A DNA stretch of 64,000 bases, taken from NCBI GenBank assembly GCA_963818445.1, contig CAWFSG010000018.1, forward strand, positions 67,611-131,610, written 5' to 3'. This DNA comes from Prado023 sp963818445. Its GTDB lineage: Bacteria; Actinomycetota; Actinomycetes; S36-B12; CAIYMF01. Shown in pieces: positions 1 to 9,343 of this stretch. Position 1 is the first letter of the stretch, and the number at the start of each line of letters is the position of its first letter. The notes below the pieces were generated by a model. The model was not told where the DNA came from, made no database searches, and saw only the letters and a list, made by a program, of their open reading frames with translations. Made by a program: the position numbers and the translations under genes.

Positions 1-914
1 ATGCCGGCGACAAGGCCCAGGCCGATGGCGGCGTAGGGCACGATGAACGCACAGGCCGGGGTGATCGCCACGAGACCAGCCACGGCACCGGACGCCGCGC
101 CGAGCGAGGTCGGGTGTCCGTCGCGGACCTTCTCCGTGAGCGACCATCCGATGATGCCGGCCGCGGTCGCCAGCATCGTGTTGGCGAAGGCGATGGCCGC
201 GGTCTGGTTGGCACCCAGGGCGGACCCTGCGTTGAACCCGAACCAGCCGAAGTACAGCAGGCCGGAGCCCAGCAGCACCAGGGGCAGGCTGTGCGGCTTC
301 ATCTGTGTCTTCGGCCAGCCCACGCGCTTGCCCAGGACGATCGCCAGGGCAAGGCCAGCGGCACCTGCGTTGATGTGAACCGCGGTCCCACCGGCGAAGT
401 CCAGGACGCCGAGGTTGGCCAGCCAACCGGCGCCCTCACCCAGCTCGGTGCTGCCGAAGTCGAACACCCAGTGCGCGACCGGGAAGTAGACCAGGGAGAC
501 CCAGACGGCTGCGAAGATGCCCCAGCCGAGGAACTTGGTCCGGTCGGCGACAGCACCGGAGATCAGCGCCACCGTGATGATCGCGAACATCAGCTGGAAC
601 ATCGCGAAGACCAGCGCGGGGATCGGGTAGTAGCCGCCGTTGGAGGCCGTCTGGCCGATCAGCTCGCCGAGGCCGATCTGGCCGAAGCCGCCCCAGAAGC
701 CGTTGCCGGTGTCGCCGAAGGCCACCGAATAGCCGAAGAGCACCCAGAGGATGCTCACGATGCCGATCGCGATGAACGACATCATCATCATGTTCAGGAC
801 GCTCTTGGCGCGGACCATGCCGCCGTAGAAGAACGCCAGGCCGGGTGTCATGAGTAGCACCAGTGCTGAGCTCATGAGCAACCAGGCGGTATCGCCGGTA
901 TTGATATCCGGCAT
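1..914 (-). CDS. amt: Ammonium transporter Amt (3' end beyond window)
   Basis: Inner-membrane ammonium channel of the Amt/Rh family. The minus-strand reading frame opens with a hydrophobic helix ending in a TPGLAFFYGGMVR motif, followed by the AHWVFDFGSTELGEGAGWL, DFAGGTAVHINAG and WFGFNAGSALGAN segments typical of Amt pore helices. The ATG at 914 is preferred because an AAAGGGAG Shine-Dalgarno lies about 8 bases upstream; an in-frame ATG at 920 would be too close to it. The C-terminal part runs off the window, so only about 304 codons are visible. In related genomes glnB and glnD often follow amt, but that is outside this window. A candidate GlnR box lies upstream. Confidence 0.94.
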   Translation of the reverse strand, partial: MPDINTGDTAWLLMSSALVLLMTPGLAFFYGGMVRAKSVLNMMMMSFIAIGIVSILWVLFGYSVAFGDTGNGFWGGFGQIGLGELIGQTASNGGYYPIPALVFAMFQLMFAIITVALISGAVADRTKFLGWGIFAAVWVSLVYFPVAHWVFDFGSTELGEGAGWLANLGVLDFAGGTAVHINAGAAGLALAIVLGKRVGWPKTQMKPHSLPLVLLGSGLLYFGWFGFNAGSALGANQTAAIAFANTMLATAAGIIGWSLTEKVRDGHPTSLGAASGAVAGLVAITPACAFIVPYAAIGLGLVAG

Positions 915-1005
915 GCCCATCACTCCCTTTCGTGGATGTCCTGACCCCAGTCGGGGTCTTGGATGAGAGGTTCCACGGGCCGTGTTGCGCGTCGCGCCCG
1001 TCGGT

Positions 1006-1041
1006 GTTTCCGGGCGGTGACGAAGGGGCGCCCTGCGTTAC
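1006..1041 (-). promoter_or_regulatory. Candidate GlnR box upstream of amt
   Basis: Read on the minus strand, positions 1021 to 1006 give GTCAC-N6-GAAAC, an exact match to the actinobacterial GlnR half-site pair (gTnAC-N6-GaAAC). A second GTAAC element lies 20 bases further upstream at 1041-1037. The site is about 90-130 bp before the amt start, as expected for nitrogen-responsive activation. It is a motif match only; the second b-site is poor. Confidence 0.5.
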
Positions 1042-1164
1042 GAACAGGTTGCGGGCAGCGGGGGGACGTGGCCCGCAGCCTGGCCGGATCCGCGAGTGGA
1101 TCCCGCCCCTCGAGCAGGCGGACGCGTCCCGCACCCACGCCGAGCGCCGGTCTACGCTGCGGGA

Positions 1165-2883
1165 ATGAGCGACCTGACCCCAGACTCACCCACCGCAGCG
1201 TCCGCCGGGCGAGATGCCCTCGCCGCCTGGCTCGAGGCTCAGCCCAGCGACTTGTTCGCCGACGACAAGGACCTCGCGGCCCTGGTCTCCCACCACGGGC
1301 TCGGCACCCGCCTGCCGGCCCTGCACGCCGCCGGGCGGGCCGTCGCAGGCCCCCTGGATGCCGCCGCGCGCCGGAACGACCTGCCGGGCAACCACCCGCT
1401 GCTCGAGGACTGGGACGGGATCGGCCGGTACACAGCTGGGGTGGCCCACCACCCCAGCCATCGCGACGCGGGCAGGGCGATCTACGGCACCGGCGTGATG
1501 ACCGCCTACGGCGAGGTCGGCGTCGACGGGCGTGCGGGCGGCAGCTCCCCACGCCGTCCCGTCTCACCCGCGCCGCAGCGCTTCATCCTCACGCTGTTCT
1601 ACCTGACGGCCCAGGCCGGTGAGGCCGGCCACAACTGCCCCTTGGCCTGCGACGCGGGGGCGATCCGCACCCTGCAGCACCTGGGCACCGCCGAGCAGCA
1701 ATCTGCCTACCTGCCCGGGCTGCTGGACCCGGACTTCGACACCAACCTCACGGCCTCGCAGTTCCTCACCGAGGTCCAGGGCGGCTCCGACGTCGGCGCC
1801 AACGCGGTGGTGGCGACGCCCGTGGGCGATCACGACGGCGGGCCGGGCTCCTCGTGGACGATCCGCGGCGAGAAGTGGTTCTGCTCCAACACGGATGCCG
1901 ATGTGTTCCTCTTGACCGCTCGCGTGGACGAGCCGCGCACGGGCACGAAGGGCCTGGGCCTGTTCCTGATCCCCCGCCTCGGGCCCGACGGGACACCGAA
2001 CGGGTTCCGGATCCGGCGCCTGAAGACCAAGCTCGGGACCCGATCGATGGCCAGCGGGGAGATCGACTTCACGGATGCCCAGGCCACCGCGCTCGGCCCG
2101 GTCAGTGAGGGCTTCCGCAACGTCATGGAGCTGGTGATCACCACCTCGCGGCTGTTCAACGCGGCTGGGTGTGCAGCACATGCCCGCCGGGCCTGGGTGG
2201 TGGCCTCGACCTACGCCGCGCACCGCACCGCGTTCGGCCGGCCCATCGGGGAGTTCCCCCTGGTCGCCGAGACCCTGGCGTGGATCCGGTCCGACGCCGT
2301 GGCCTGCCTGGCCTCGACCCTCCTGCTCGCCGGGCTGCAGGAGCAGGTCGACGACGGGTCGATCAGCGCCACCGACTCAGCCTTCTTCCGCGTGGCGGTC
2401 AACCTCAACAAGCTGCAGACCTCGGTGCTGGCACATGACGCGGTGAACCGCGGCATCGAGGTGCTGGGCGGCAACGGCGCGATCGAGACCTTCAGCGTGC
2501 TGCCGCGGCTGCTGCGCGACAACGTGGTCTACGAGAACTGGGAGGGCAGCCACAACGTGCTGCGCGCCCAGGTGCTGCGTGACTGCGCGCGCCTGGGGGT
2601 GCACGAGGGCTTCTTCGACGCCCTCGCCGAACGACTGGGCGACGAGCATGCCGACGCCCTCGCCGCGGACCGCGCAGCGTTCTCCGCGCTGCTGGATGCA
2701 CCGGACGCCGTGCGCGACCTGCAGTTCCGTCGTCTCGGCACCCGCATGGCGACCTGGGTGATGCTGGCCGCCATGGCGCCGATTCCCGAGTTCGGCGCCG
2801 CCGGACTGCTCACGCAGCGACACCTGCACGAGCTGCCGATCGACGACGCCTACCTCGCGGCAGTCCGGGCCCTGCAGCGCTGA
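1165..2883 (+). CDS. Acyl-CoA dehydrogenase family protein, AidB-type
   Basis: FAD-dependent acyl-CoA dehydrogenase-fold protein of 572 residues, longer than the roughly 380-residue ordinary family members and matching the AidB subgroup. Visible landmarks are the flavin/substrate loop with TEVQGGSDVG near residues 200-211, EKWFCSN near 236, RLFNAAGCAAHARRA near 329, and EVLGGNGAIE near 432 followed by the NWEGSHNVLRAQ segment of AidB homologues. The ATG at 1165 is chosen because upstream in-frame sequence is low-complexity Arg/Pro. There is no strong ribosome binding site. It is divergent from amt and convergent with ftsY, only 8 bases away. AidB proteins are linked to alkylation stress; the substrate here is not inferable. 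Confidence 0.85.
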   Translation: MSDLTPDSPTAASAGRDALAAWLEAQPSDLFADDKDLAALVSHHGLGTRLPALHAAGRAVAGPLDAAARRNDLPGNHPLLEDWDGIGRYTAGVAHHPSHRDAGRAIYGTGVMTAYGEVGVDGRAGGSSPRRPVSPAPQRFILTLFYLTAQAGEAGHNCPLACDAGAIRTLQHLGTAEQQSAYLPGLLDPDFDTNLTASQFLTEVQGGSDVGANAVVATPVGDHDGGPGSSWTIRGEKWFCSNTDADVFLLTARVDEPRTGTKGLGLFLIPRLGPDGTPNGFRIRRLKTKLGTRSMASGEIDFTDAQATALGPVSEGFRNVMELVITTSRLFNAAGCAAHARRAWVVASTYAAHRTAFGRPIGEFPLVAETLAWIRSDAVACLASTLLLAGLQEQVDDGSISATDSAFFRVAVNLNKLQTSVLAHDAVNRGIEVLGGNGAIETFSVLPRLLRDNVVYENWEGSHNVLRAQVLRDCARLGVHEGFFDALAERLGDEHADALAADRAAFSALLDAPDAVRDLQFRRLGTRMATWVMLAAMAPIPEFGAAGLLTQRHLHELPIDDAYLAAVRALQR

Positions 2884-2891
2884 GCCGTCTC

Positions 2892-4022
2892 TCAGGCGTC
2901 GAGCAGGGCGTTGACGAAGTCCTCGGGCACGAACGGGGCGAGGTCGTCGGGGCCCTCACCGAGGCCGACGAGCTTGACCGGGACGCCGAGCTCCCGCTGC
3001 ACGGCCACGACGATCCCGCCCTTGGCCGTGCCGTCGAGCTTCGTGAGCACCAGGCCCGTGACGTCCACGACCTCGCTGAAGACACGCGCCTGAGTGAGGC
3101 CGTTCTGGCCGGTGGTGGCATCGAGCACGAGCAGCACCTCGTCGACGGGCGCCTGCTTCTCGATGACCCGCTTGACCTTGCCCAGCTCGTCCATGAGCCC
3201 GACCTTGGTGTGCAGCCGGCCAGCGGTGTCGATCAGGACGGCGTCGGCCTCGGACTCCATGCCGATACGGACCGCGTCGAAGGCCACCGAGGCGGGGTCG
3301 CCGCCGGCCGGGCCGCGCACGACGGTCGCGCCGACCCGGTCGCCCCAGGATTGGAGCTGGTCAGCGGCCGCGGCGCGGAACGTGTCGGCGGCCCCGAGCA
3401 CCACGTGCTGGTCATCGGCGATCAGCACGCGGGCGAGCTTGCCGGTGGTGGTCGTCTTGCCGGTGCCGTTGACGCCCACCACCAGGATGATCGCTGGGTG
3501 GCCCTCGCGACGGCGGGCGAGCGTGCGGTCCATGGTCGGGTCGACCAGGGCCAGCAGCTCCTCGCCCAGCATGGCGCGCACGCGGGCCGGGTCGCCGGTG
3601 CCCTCGACGCGGACGCGTGTGCGCAGGCGCTCGACCAGCTCAGTGGTCGGGGCGACGCCGAGGTCGGCCTGCAGCAGCAGGGTCTCCACGTCCTCCCAGT
3701 CCTGCTCAGAGATCGAGTCGCTGGACAGCAGGGCGAGCAGGCCCTTGCCCAGCACGCTCTGGCTGCGGGCCAGGCGCGCACGCAGCCGGACCAGGCGACC
3801 CGCTGTGGGGGCCGGAACCTCGAGCCCGGGGAGGGTCGGCCCGGCAGGGATCGTCGGGGCGGGCGGGGTGAGGGTGCCGGTGCCTGCGTCGAGGGTCGGG
3901 GCGGTGGGAGCCGACACCTGCGGCGGGGTGCGGCGCCGGCTGCGGACGAGGGCGACGCCGCCCACGACCACCAGCAGGAACACCGCGAGGGAGATCAGGA
4001 TGTAGGGAAGTGCGTCTTGCAC
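2892..4022 (-). CDS. ftsY: Signal recognition particle receptor FtsY
   Basis: SRP receptor GTPase of 376 residues that docks ribosome-SRP complexes at the membrane. It starts at a GTG, with an N-terminal transmembrane helix (about residues 5-25), a short Pro-rich linker, and then the NG domain. The P-loop GVNGTGKTTT is at 183-192, followed by LGAADTFRAAA, DTAGR and TKLDGTAKGG guanine-specificity motifs. It lies downstream of smc in the same direction, the usual actinobacterial smc-ftsY-amt order, but a strong hairpin at 4133-4173 separates it from smc, so it may have its own promoter. Confidence 0.97.
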   Translation of the reverse strand: MQDALPYILISLAVFLLVVVGGVALVRSRRRTPPQVSAPTAPTLDAGTGTLTPPAPTIPAGPTLPGLEVPAPTAGRLVRLRARLARSQSVLGKGLLALLSSDSISEQDWEDVETLLLQADLGVAPTTELVERLRTRVRVEGTGDPARVRAMLGEELLALVDPTMDRTLARRREGHPAIILVVGVNGTGKTTTTGKLARVLIADDQHVVLGAADTFRAAAADQLQSWGDRVGATVVRGPAGGDPASVAFDAVRIGMESEADAVLIDTAGRLHTKVGLMDELGKVKRVIEKQAPVDEVLLVLDATTGQNGLTQARVFSEVVDVTGLVLTKLDGTAKGGIVVAVQRELGVPVKLVGLGEGPDDLAPFVPEDFVNALLDA

Positions 4023-4132
4023 GGGTCACGCCTAACGGTCGGGGACGACGGGTCCAGATGGCCTCCGGACAGAGCACCATTGTCCCAGAGCGTTCGGGTG
4101 CCGGTGCCCGTCCTGGGCGACCAGCGCGATGG

Positions 4133-4173
4133 TGTGCACGGAATCGACCATCCGATCGTCGATTCCGTGCACA
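4133..4173 (-). terminator. Perfect 16-bp hairpin between smc and ftsY
   Basis: Arms 4133-4148 and 4158-4173 are perfectly complementary (TGTGCACGGAATCGAC and its inverse) around a 9-base loop. It lies 12 bases after the smc stop. There is no T-tract, which is common for actinobacterial terminator-like hairpins. Confidence 0.6.
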
Positions 4174-4184
4174 GCGCGTGCGAG

Positions 4185-7100
4185 TTACCCCGCCTGGCGC
4201 TCGCGCATCCGCTGGCTGATCACGTGGGTGACGCCGTCGCCGCGCATGCTCACCCCGTAGAGCGCGTCGGCGATCTCCATGGTGCGCTTCTGGTGGGTGA
4301 TCACGATGAGCTGGCTGTTCTCGCGCAGCTCCTCGAGCACGTCGAGCAGGCGGCCGAGGTTGACGTCGTCGAGGGCGGCCTCGACCTCGTCGAGCACGTA
4401 GAACGGGCTCGGACGGGCCTGGAAGAGCGAGACGAGGAACGCCACTGCCGTCAACGAGCGCTCGCCACCGGACAGCAGCGACAGCCGCTTGATCTTCTTG
4501 CCCGGCGGGCGGGCCTCGACCTCGATGCCCGTGGTGAGCATGTTCTCCGGATCGGTCAGGACCAGCCGGCCCGCGCCCCCGGGGAACAGCCGGGCGAAGA
4601 CCTGCTCGAACTGTACGGCAACGTCGGCATAGGCGGCCGTGAACACCTCCTCGACGCGGGCGTCCACGTCGTTGATGAGGTCGAGCAGGTCCTTGCGTGA
4701 GCGCTTGAGGTCATCGAGCTGCTCGGTGAGGAAGCGGTGGCGCTCCTCGAGGGCGGCGAACTCCTCCAGCGCGAGCGGGTTCACCTTGCCCAGCAGCGCC
4801 ATGGCCTTCTCGGCGGTCTTCAGCCGGCGCTCCTGCTCGGCGCGCACGTAGGGGTAGGGGGCAGGTTCGGGCGCGTTGGGGTCCACGTCGTCGCCGGGGG
4901 CGCGCAGCGACGGCGGCACCAGCTGGTCAGGGCCGTAGTCGGCGATGAGGGCGTCGGTCTCGAGGCCGAACTCGCTCATCGCGCGGTTGGCCAGGTTCTC
5001 GATCCGCAGGCGCTGCTCGGCGCGGGCCACCTCGTCGCGGTGCACGGACGAGGTCAGCTCCTCGAGGTCGGCGGACAGGCCACGGATCCGGGCGCGCAAC
5101 TCGGAGAGCTCGGCGTCGGAGGCTGCGCGTGCCTGTTCGGCCGCGGTGCGCGCCTCGGCGGCGGCGACCACGGACGCGTCGAGCCGGGTCAGCACCAGCG
5201 CCCCGCCCGCGGCGACCGCCTGGGCCACGGCAGCCGCCCGGGCGCGACGCTCCCGGCGCTCGACCGCCCGCCGCCGGGACGTGCGCTCGTTCGCGGCCGC
5301 CCGCTCCAGCTGCTCGGCCCGCCCGGCGATGGCCCGCGCGCGCTCCTCGCTGGTGCGCACAGCCAGCCGCGCCTCCACCTCGGCGCGCCGCGCAGCTTCG
5401 GCGGCGAGCGCGGCCTCATCGCGCGCGTCCGGGGAGGGGTCGGCATCGTCCACCGGGTCGGCGCTGGCCCGGTCCATCCGTGCGGCTAGCTCGGCCAGCG
5501 TGGCGCGGTCGTCGGCCAGGGCCTGCTCGGAGGCCGCGAGCATCCGGTCGATCCGCTCGGCCTCGGCCAGGGCGGCCCGCGACTGCTGGCCCAGGTTGCC
5601 CAGCTGCTCGGCGACGGCGGCCATCCGCGCGTCGGACTCATGCAGTCGGTCCAGGGCCTCGTCGCTGGCCCTGGCGGCGGACTCACGCTCGGTCCGCAGC
5701 GCGGCCAGCTCGAACCGGAGCCGCTCGGCGTCGTGCACGGCCGTCGCGAGCTCGGTGCGTGCCTGCTCCAGGGATGCAGTGACCTCGATCCGGCTGGGCG
5801 CGGCCTGCGAGCCGCCGACGACCAGGCCGCGGCCGACCAGGTCCCCGGTGCGCGTCACCACGAGCAGCCCCGGCACGGATCCGGCGACGTCGAGGGCCGC
5901 GGAGAGGTCCCCGTCCACGACGGCGACCCGGTCGAGCAGGGCGGTCAGCGCAGGGGCAGCCGAGCCGTCACTGGTCACGCACTCAAGGGCGTACCGCACC
6001 CCCGCGGGAAGCGACGGCCATGCCGTGCGATCCGTCGCGCCCAGCTCCGGGACGAGCACCGCGGCGCGTCCACGGTCGTCGGCGGCCAGCCATTCCAGGG
6101 CGGCCAGTGCCGATCCGGCCCCATCTGCCAGCGCGGCATCAGCGGCCGCGCCGAGGGCCGCACCGATCGCGACCTCGTAGCCGGGCTCGACGCGCAGGGT
6201 GGCGGCCAACGAGCCGGACACGCCCGGCACCGCTCCCCCGGCCAGCTCCCCGGAGGCGTCGGCCACGGCGATCATCGGCGCCAGGGCCTCGACGCGTGCG
6301 GCCAGCCCGGCGCGGGTCCGCTCCACCTGCGACTCGCGGGCAGCCAGCTCGGCGATCCGGTCATCGATGGCGGTGAGGGCGGCCTGCGCGGACTCGAAGC
6401 CCGAGTCGAGGTCGACTTCGCCCTCGTCGAGCCCGGCGATCGACGCCTCCAGGGTGCGGAAGTCATGATCGGCCTTCGTGGCGCGCTCCCTGGCCGCCTG
6501 CACCTGGCCGCGCAGGCGCTCGATCTCGCTGGCCCGGGCCTCGGCGCGTGAGCGTGCGGCGTTGACCTGCCCCTGCAGGCGGACCACACCCTCGCGCCGG
6601 TCGGAGGCCGCACGAACGGCGGCCCGCAGCTCCTGCTCCGCGGTGGCCAGAGCCGCCTCCGCCGCGGTGCGCACGGACACGGCCATGCTCAGGGCGGCCC
6701 GCTGCTCCTCGACGGCACGGTTGAGGTCGGCCTCCTGGCTGCGCATCGCGCGGGACTCGTTCTCCATGTCCTCCGGTGCTCGCCCGCGCCGCTCCTCCTC
6801 GGGCTCGGGCGCAAGGCTGCGGACCCGCTCGGAAGCCATGCCCACGGTGCCGGCCAGCCGCTCGCGCAGTCCCGACAGGGCGAACCAGGTCTCCTGGGCC
6901 GCGGTCAACGCCGGGGCGTCGGCCATGGCGGCCGCCTCGCGGACGGCCTCGGCGGACTGGGCGTTGGCCAGCTCGGCCTCCACGAGCGCCCGGCGCTCAC
7001 GGACCGCCGACTCGTCGGCGACCTCCTGCTCGTACTGCGAGGTCAGTGTGTGCAGGTCGTCGGCGAGCAGCCGCAGCGCGGCGTCGCGGACATCGGTCTG

Positions 7101-7754
7101 GATGACGCTCGCCCGTCGGGCGACCTCGGCCTGCTTGCCCAAGGGCGTGAGCTGGCGACGCAGCTCGGTGGTGAGGTCCTGCACGCGCGTGAGGTTGGCC
7201 TGCATCGCGTCGAGCTTGCGAACCGCCCGCTCCTTGCGCTTGCGGTGCTTGAGGACGCCCGCGGCCTCCTCGATGAACCCGCGGCGCTCCTCAGGGGTGG
7301 CGTGCAGGATCTGGTCGAGCTGCCCCTGCCCGACGATCACGTGCATCTCGCGGCCGATGCCCGAGTCACTCAGCAATTCCTGGATGTCGAGCAGGCGGCA
7401 GGCGGTGCCGTTGATGGAGTACTCCGAGCCACCGGAGCGGAACATCACCCGGGAGATCGTGACCTCCGAGTAGTCGATCGGCAGGGCCCCGTCGGAGTTG
7501 TCGATGGTCAGTGACACCTCGGCCCGCCCGAGCGGGGCGCGCCCGGACGTCCCGGCGAAGATGACGTCCTCCATCTTGCCGCCGCGCAGGCTCTTGGCCC
7601 CCTGTTCGCCCATGACCCAGGCCAGGGCGTCGACGACGTTGGACTTGCCCGAACCGTTGGGGCCCACGACGCACGTCACGCCCGGCTCGAAGGCCAGGGT
7701 CGTCGACGACGCGAAGGACTTGAAGCCCTTGACGTTCAGGCTCTTGAGATGCAC
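4185..7754 (-). CDS. smc: Chromosome segregation/condensation protein SMC
   Basis: Full-length SMC ATPase of 1189 residues. The N-terminal head carries the Walker A GPNGSGKSN at 31-39 and a QGQLDQ Q-loop region. Long Ala/Glu/Arg-rich coiled coils flank a Gly-rich hinge near residues 500-620. The C-terminal head has the LSGGERSLTAVAF signature and the VLDEVEAALDD Walker B, followed by ITHQKRTM. It acts with ScpA and ScpB, not seen here, to compact and segregate the nucleoid. It lies downstream of mutM, acyP and a 63-residue ORF. Confidence 0.98.
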   Translation of the reverse strand: MHLKSLNVKGFKSFASSTTLAFEPGVTCVVGPNGSGKSNVVDALAWVMGEQGAKSLRGGKMEDVIFAGTSGRAPLGRAEVSLTIDNSDGALPIDYSEVTISRVMFRSGGSEYSINGTACRLLDIQELLSDSGIGREMHVIVGQGQLDQILHATPEERRGFIEEAAGVLKHRKRKERAVRKLDAMQANLTRVQDLTTELRRQLTPLGKQAEVARRASVIQTDVRDAALRLLADDLHTLTSQYEQEVADESAVRERRALVEAELANAQSAEAVREAAAMADAPALTAAQETWFALSGLRERLAGTVGMASERVRSLAPEPEEERRGRAPEDMENESRAMRSQEADLNRAVEEQRAALSMAVSVRTAAEAALATAEQELRAAVRAASDRREGVVRLQGQVNAARSRAEARASEIERLRGQVQAARERATKADHDFRTLEASIAGLDEGEVDLDSGFESAQAALTAIDDRIAELAARESQVERTRAGLAARVEALAPMIAVADASGELAGGAVPGVSGSLAATLRVEPGYEVAIGAALGAAADAALADGAGSALAALEWLAADDRGRAAVLVPELGATDRTAWPSLPAGVRYALECVTSDGSAAPALTALLDRVAVVDGDLSAALDVAGSVPGLLVVTRTGDLVGRGLVVGGSQAAPSRIEVTASLEQARTELATAVHDAERLRFELAALRTERESAARASDEALDRLHESDARMAAVAEQLGNLGQQSRAALAEAERIDRMLAASEQALADDRATLAELAARMDRASADPVDDADPSPDARDEAALAAEAARRAEVEARLAVRTSEERARAIAGRAEQLERAAANERTSRRRAVERRERRARAAAVAQAVAAGGALVLTRLDASVVAAAEARTAAEQARAASDAELSELRARIRGLSADLEELTSSVHRDEVARAEQRLRIENLANRAMSEFGLETDALIADYGPDQLVPPSLRAPGDDVDPNAPEPAPYPYVRAEQERRLKTAEKAMALLGKVNPLALEEFAALEERHRFLTEQLDDLKRSRKDLLDLINDVDARVEEVFTAAYADVAVQFEQVFARLFPGGAGRLVLTDPENMLTTGIEVEARPPGKKIKRLSLLSGGERSLTAVAFLVSLFQARPSPFYVLDEVEAALDDVNLGRLLDVLEELRENSQLIVITHQKRTMEIADALYGVSMRGDGVTHVISQRMRERQAG

Positions 7755-7804
7755 GGACCGAAACCTACGCGATGCGGCGCCTCACACCCGGCAACGGCCG
7801 CGCT

Positions 7805-7996
7805 TCAGACGAGGGCGGTGTCCTGCGACGTCAGCAGCGCGAGGTCCAGGTCATGATCGGCGAAGTCGACGCGCTCGGCCCGGCGCAACTCGGCGAGCTC
7901 GGCCTCCAGCTGGCGGACCCGGGCCCGCAGGGTTGCCAACTCCGCTGCCGTCCGCGGATCAGGACCACCCAGGACGCCGTAGATCGCCTTGCCCAT
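7805..7996 (-). CDS. Conserved small hypothetical protein, 63 aa
   Basis: A short ORF beginning MGKAIYGVLGGPDPR and continuing as a Leu/Ala/Glu/Arg heptad-like helix (about residues 17-42) with an acidic tail. An AGGAG sits 5-6 bases upstream of the ATG, the best ribosome binding site in this interval, so this start is preferred over the much longer upstream frame that overlaps acyP. It lies between acyP and smc in the same direction. I do not recognise a function; the likely fold is a short coiled coil. Confidence 0.7.
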   Translation of the reverse strand: MGKAIYGVLGGPDPRTAAELATLRARVRQLEAELAELRRAERVDFADHDLDLALLTSQDTALV

Positions 7997-8121
7997 CGCA
8001 ACTCCTGCCCATCGGGGCCCCATCCGGACCGTCTTCAAGGGTGACAGCCGGAGGGGCGTCGGGTCAAGCGCTGCGATATGTCGAATCGATATGTCACGGG
8101 CCGCCGGGACCTGGCCGGGCC

Positions 8122-8430
8122 TCACCTGCAGGTGAACGACCGGAACCCGCCCTGGGCCGGGCCCCAGTGGGCGTCCACGAACTCCACGCGCCCCGGGCGA
8201 CGCACGGTCCGGGGGCCGTTGCCGGTCAACCAGTCCAGGACCTTCTGGCAGGAGGCCTCGGGCCCCTCGGCGATCACCCGGACGTCGCCGTTGGGGAGGT
8301 TCTCGGCGACGCCGACGAGCTTCATGGTCTGGGCCAGCGCCATCGTCGACCACCGGAACCCGACCCCTTGGACGTAGCCCTGGACGGTCGCGGTGAGCCG
8401 GACCGGCGGGTCGGGTGAGGACTGCTCCAC
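8122..8430 (-). CDS. acyP: Acylphosphatase
   Basis: Small cytosolic enzyme (102 residues, GTG start) that hydrolyses carboxyl-phosphate mixed anhydrides. The family signature is present: GYVQGVGFRWST with the phosphate-binding loop and catalytic Arg, then VGVAENLPNGDVRVIAEG with the catalytic Asn. It sits four bases after mutM in the usual actinobacterial mutM-acyP-smc order. Confidence 0.95.
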   Translation of the reverse strand: MEQSSPDPPVRLTATVQGYVQGVGFRWSTMALAQTMKLVGVAENLPNGDVRVIAEGPEASCQKVLDWLTGNGPRTVRRPGRVEFVDAHWGPAQGGFRSFTCR

Positions 8431-8434
8431 GCCC

Positions 8435-9343
8435 CTAGTGTGGCAAGCGCGGCGGCCGCTGACACGCCGGGCAGAAGTGGCTGGAGCGGTTCATGAAGTG
8501 CTCGCGGACGATCTGCGCCCCGCACCGGGGGCAGGGCAGGCCCGCCCGGCCGTAGACGGCCAGCCCGCGTCCGTAGTAGCCGCTCTCCCCGTTGACGTTC
8601 ACGTACAGGCTGTCGAAGGACGTCCCGCCCTCGGCCAGCGACGCCGCCATCACCGCCGTGGCCTCCTCGAGCACGCCGACCAGCGTGCCGACACTGAGCC
8701 GGTCCGCGCGCCGCCGCGGGTGCACCCCCGCGGCCCAGAGCGCCTCGTCGGCGTAGATGTTGCCGATGCCCGAGACCAGGTTCTGGGCCAGGAGCAGCCT
8801 CTTGACCTCCACACGATGGCTGCGCATCGCCCGCGCCACAGCACGGACGTCGAAGGCGGGGTCCATGGGATCGGGAGCGATGTCACGCACGAGGTCCGGA
8901 ACGGGAACGCCGAGTGGATCAGCAACCACCGGGGACGCGGCCAGCCAGCCGAAGGTCCGCTGGTCCAGGAACCAGAGGTGGCGCTCACCGAGGTCGAAGT
9001 GCGCCCGCGCATGCCGGTGCGGCCTCCCCGCGCTGTCCTCACCCTCACCGCCGATGTCCAGCGCCGGGCTCCCCGTGGCCGACTCCACGCGGAACTGCCC
9101 GCTCATGCCCAGGTGGGCGGCCAGCACGAGGTCGGGGTCATCGGTGACCAGCCAGAGGAACTTGCCGCGCCGCCCGGTCCCGGTGAGCGTGCGTCCGGTC
9201 AGGACCGACTCGAAGTGGGCGGATCCCTGCACCTGGCGGCGCACGGCTCGCGGGTGCAGGGCCTCGACCCGGTGGATCCGCTGGTCGAGCACGTGGGCGG
9301 CCAGTCCCCGGCGCACGACCTCCACCTCGGGCAGCTCGGGCAT
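8435..9343 (-). CDS. mutM: Formamidopyrimidine-DNA glycosylase
   Basis: Base-excision repair glycosylase/AP lyase of 302 residues that removes 8-oxoguanine and FaPy lesions. The catalytic N-terminus MPELPEVEVVRRG (Pro2, Glu3) is intact. The helix-two-turn-helix segment LVSGIGNIYADEALW and the C-terminal zinc finger CPRC...CPAC are present. The ATG shares one base with the rnc stop, indicating translational coupling in an rnc-mutM-acyP operon. Confidence 0.97.
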   Translation of the reverse strand: MPELPEVEVVRRGLAAHVLDQRIHRVEALHPRAVRRQVQGSAHFESVLTGRTLTGTGRRGKFLWLVTDDPDLVLAAHLGMSGQFRVESATGSPALDIGGEGEDSAGRPHRHARAHFDLGERHLWFLDQRTFGWLAASPVVADPLGVPVPDLVRDIAPDPMDPAFDVRAVARAMRSHRVEVKRLLLAQNLVSGIGNIYADEALWAAGVHPRRRADRLSVGTLVGVLEEATAVMAASLAEGGTSFDSLYVNVNGESGYYGRGLAVYGRAGLPCPRCGAQIVREHFMNRSSHFCPACQRPPRLPH

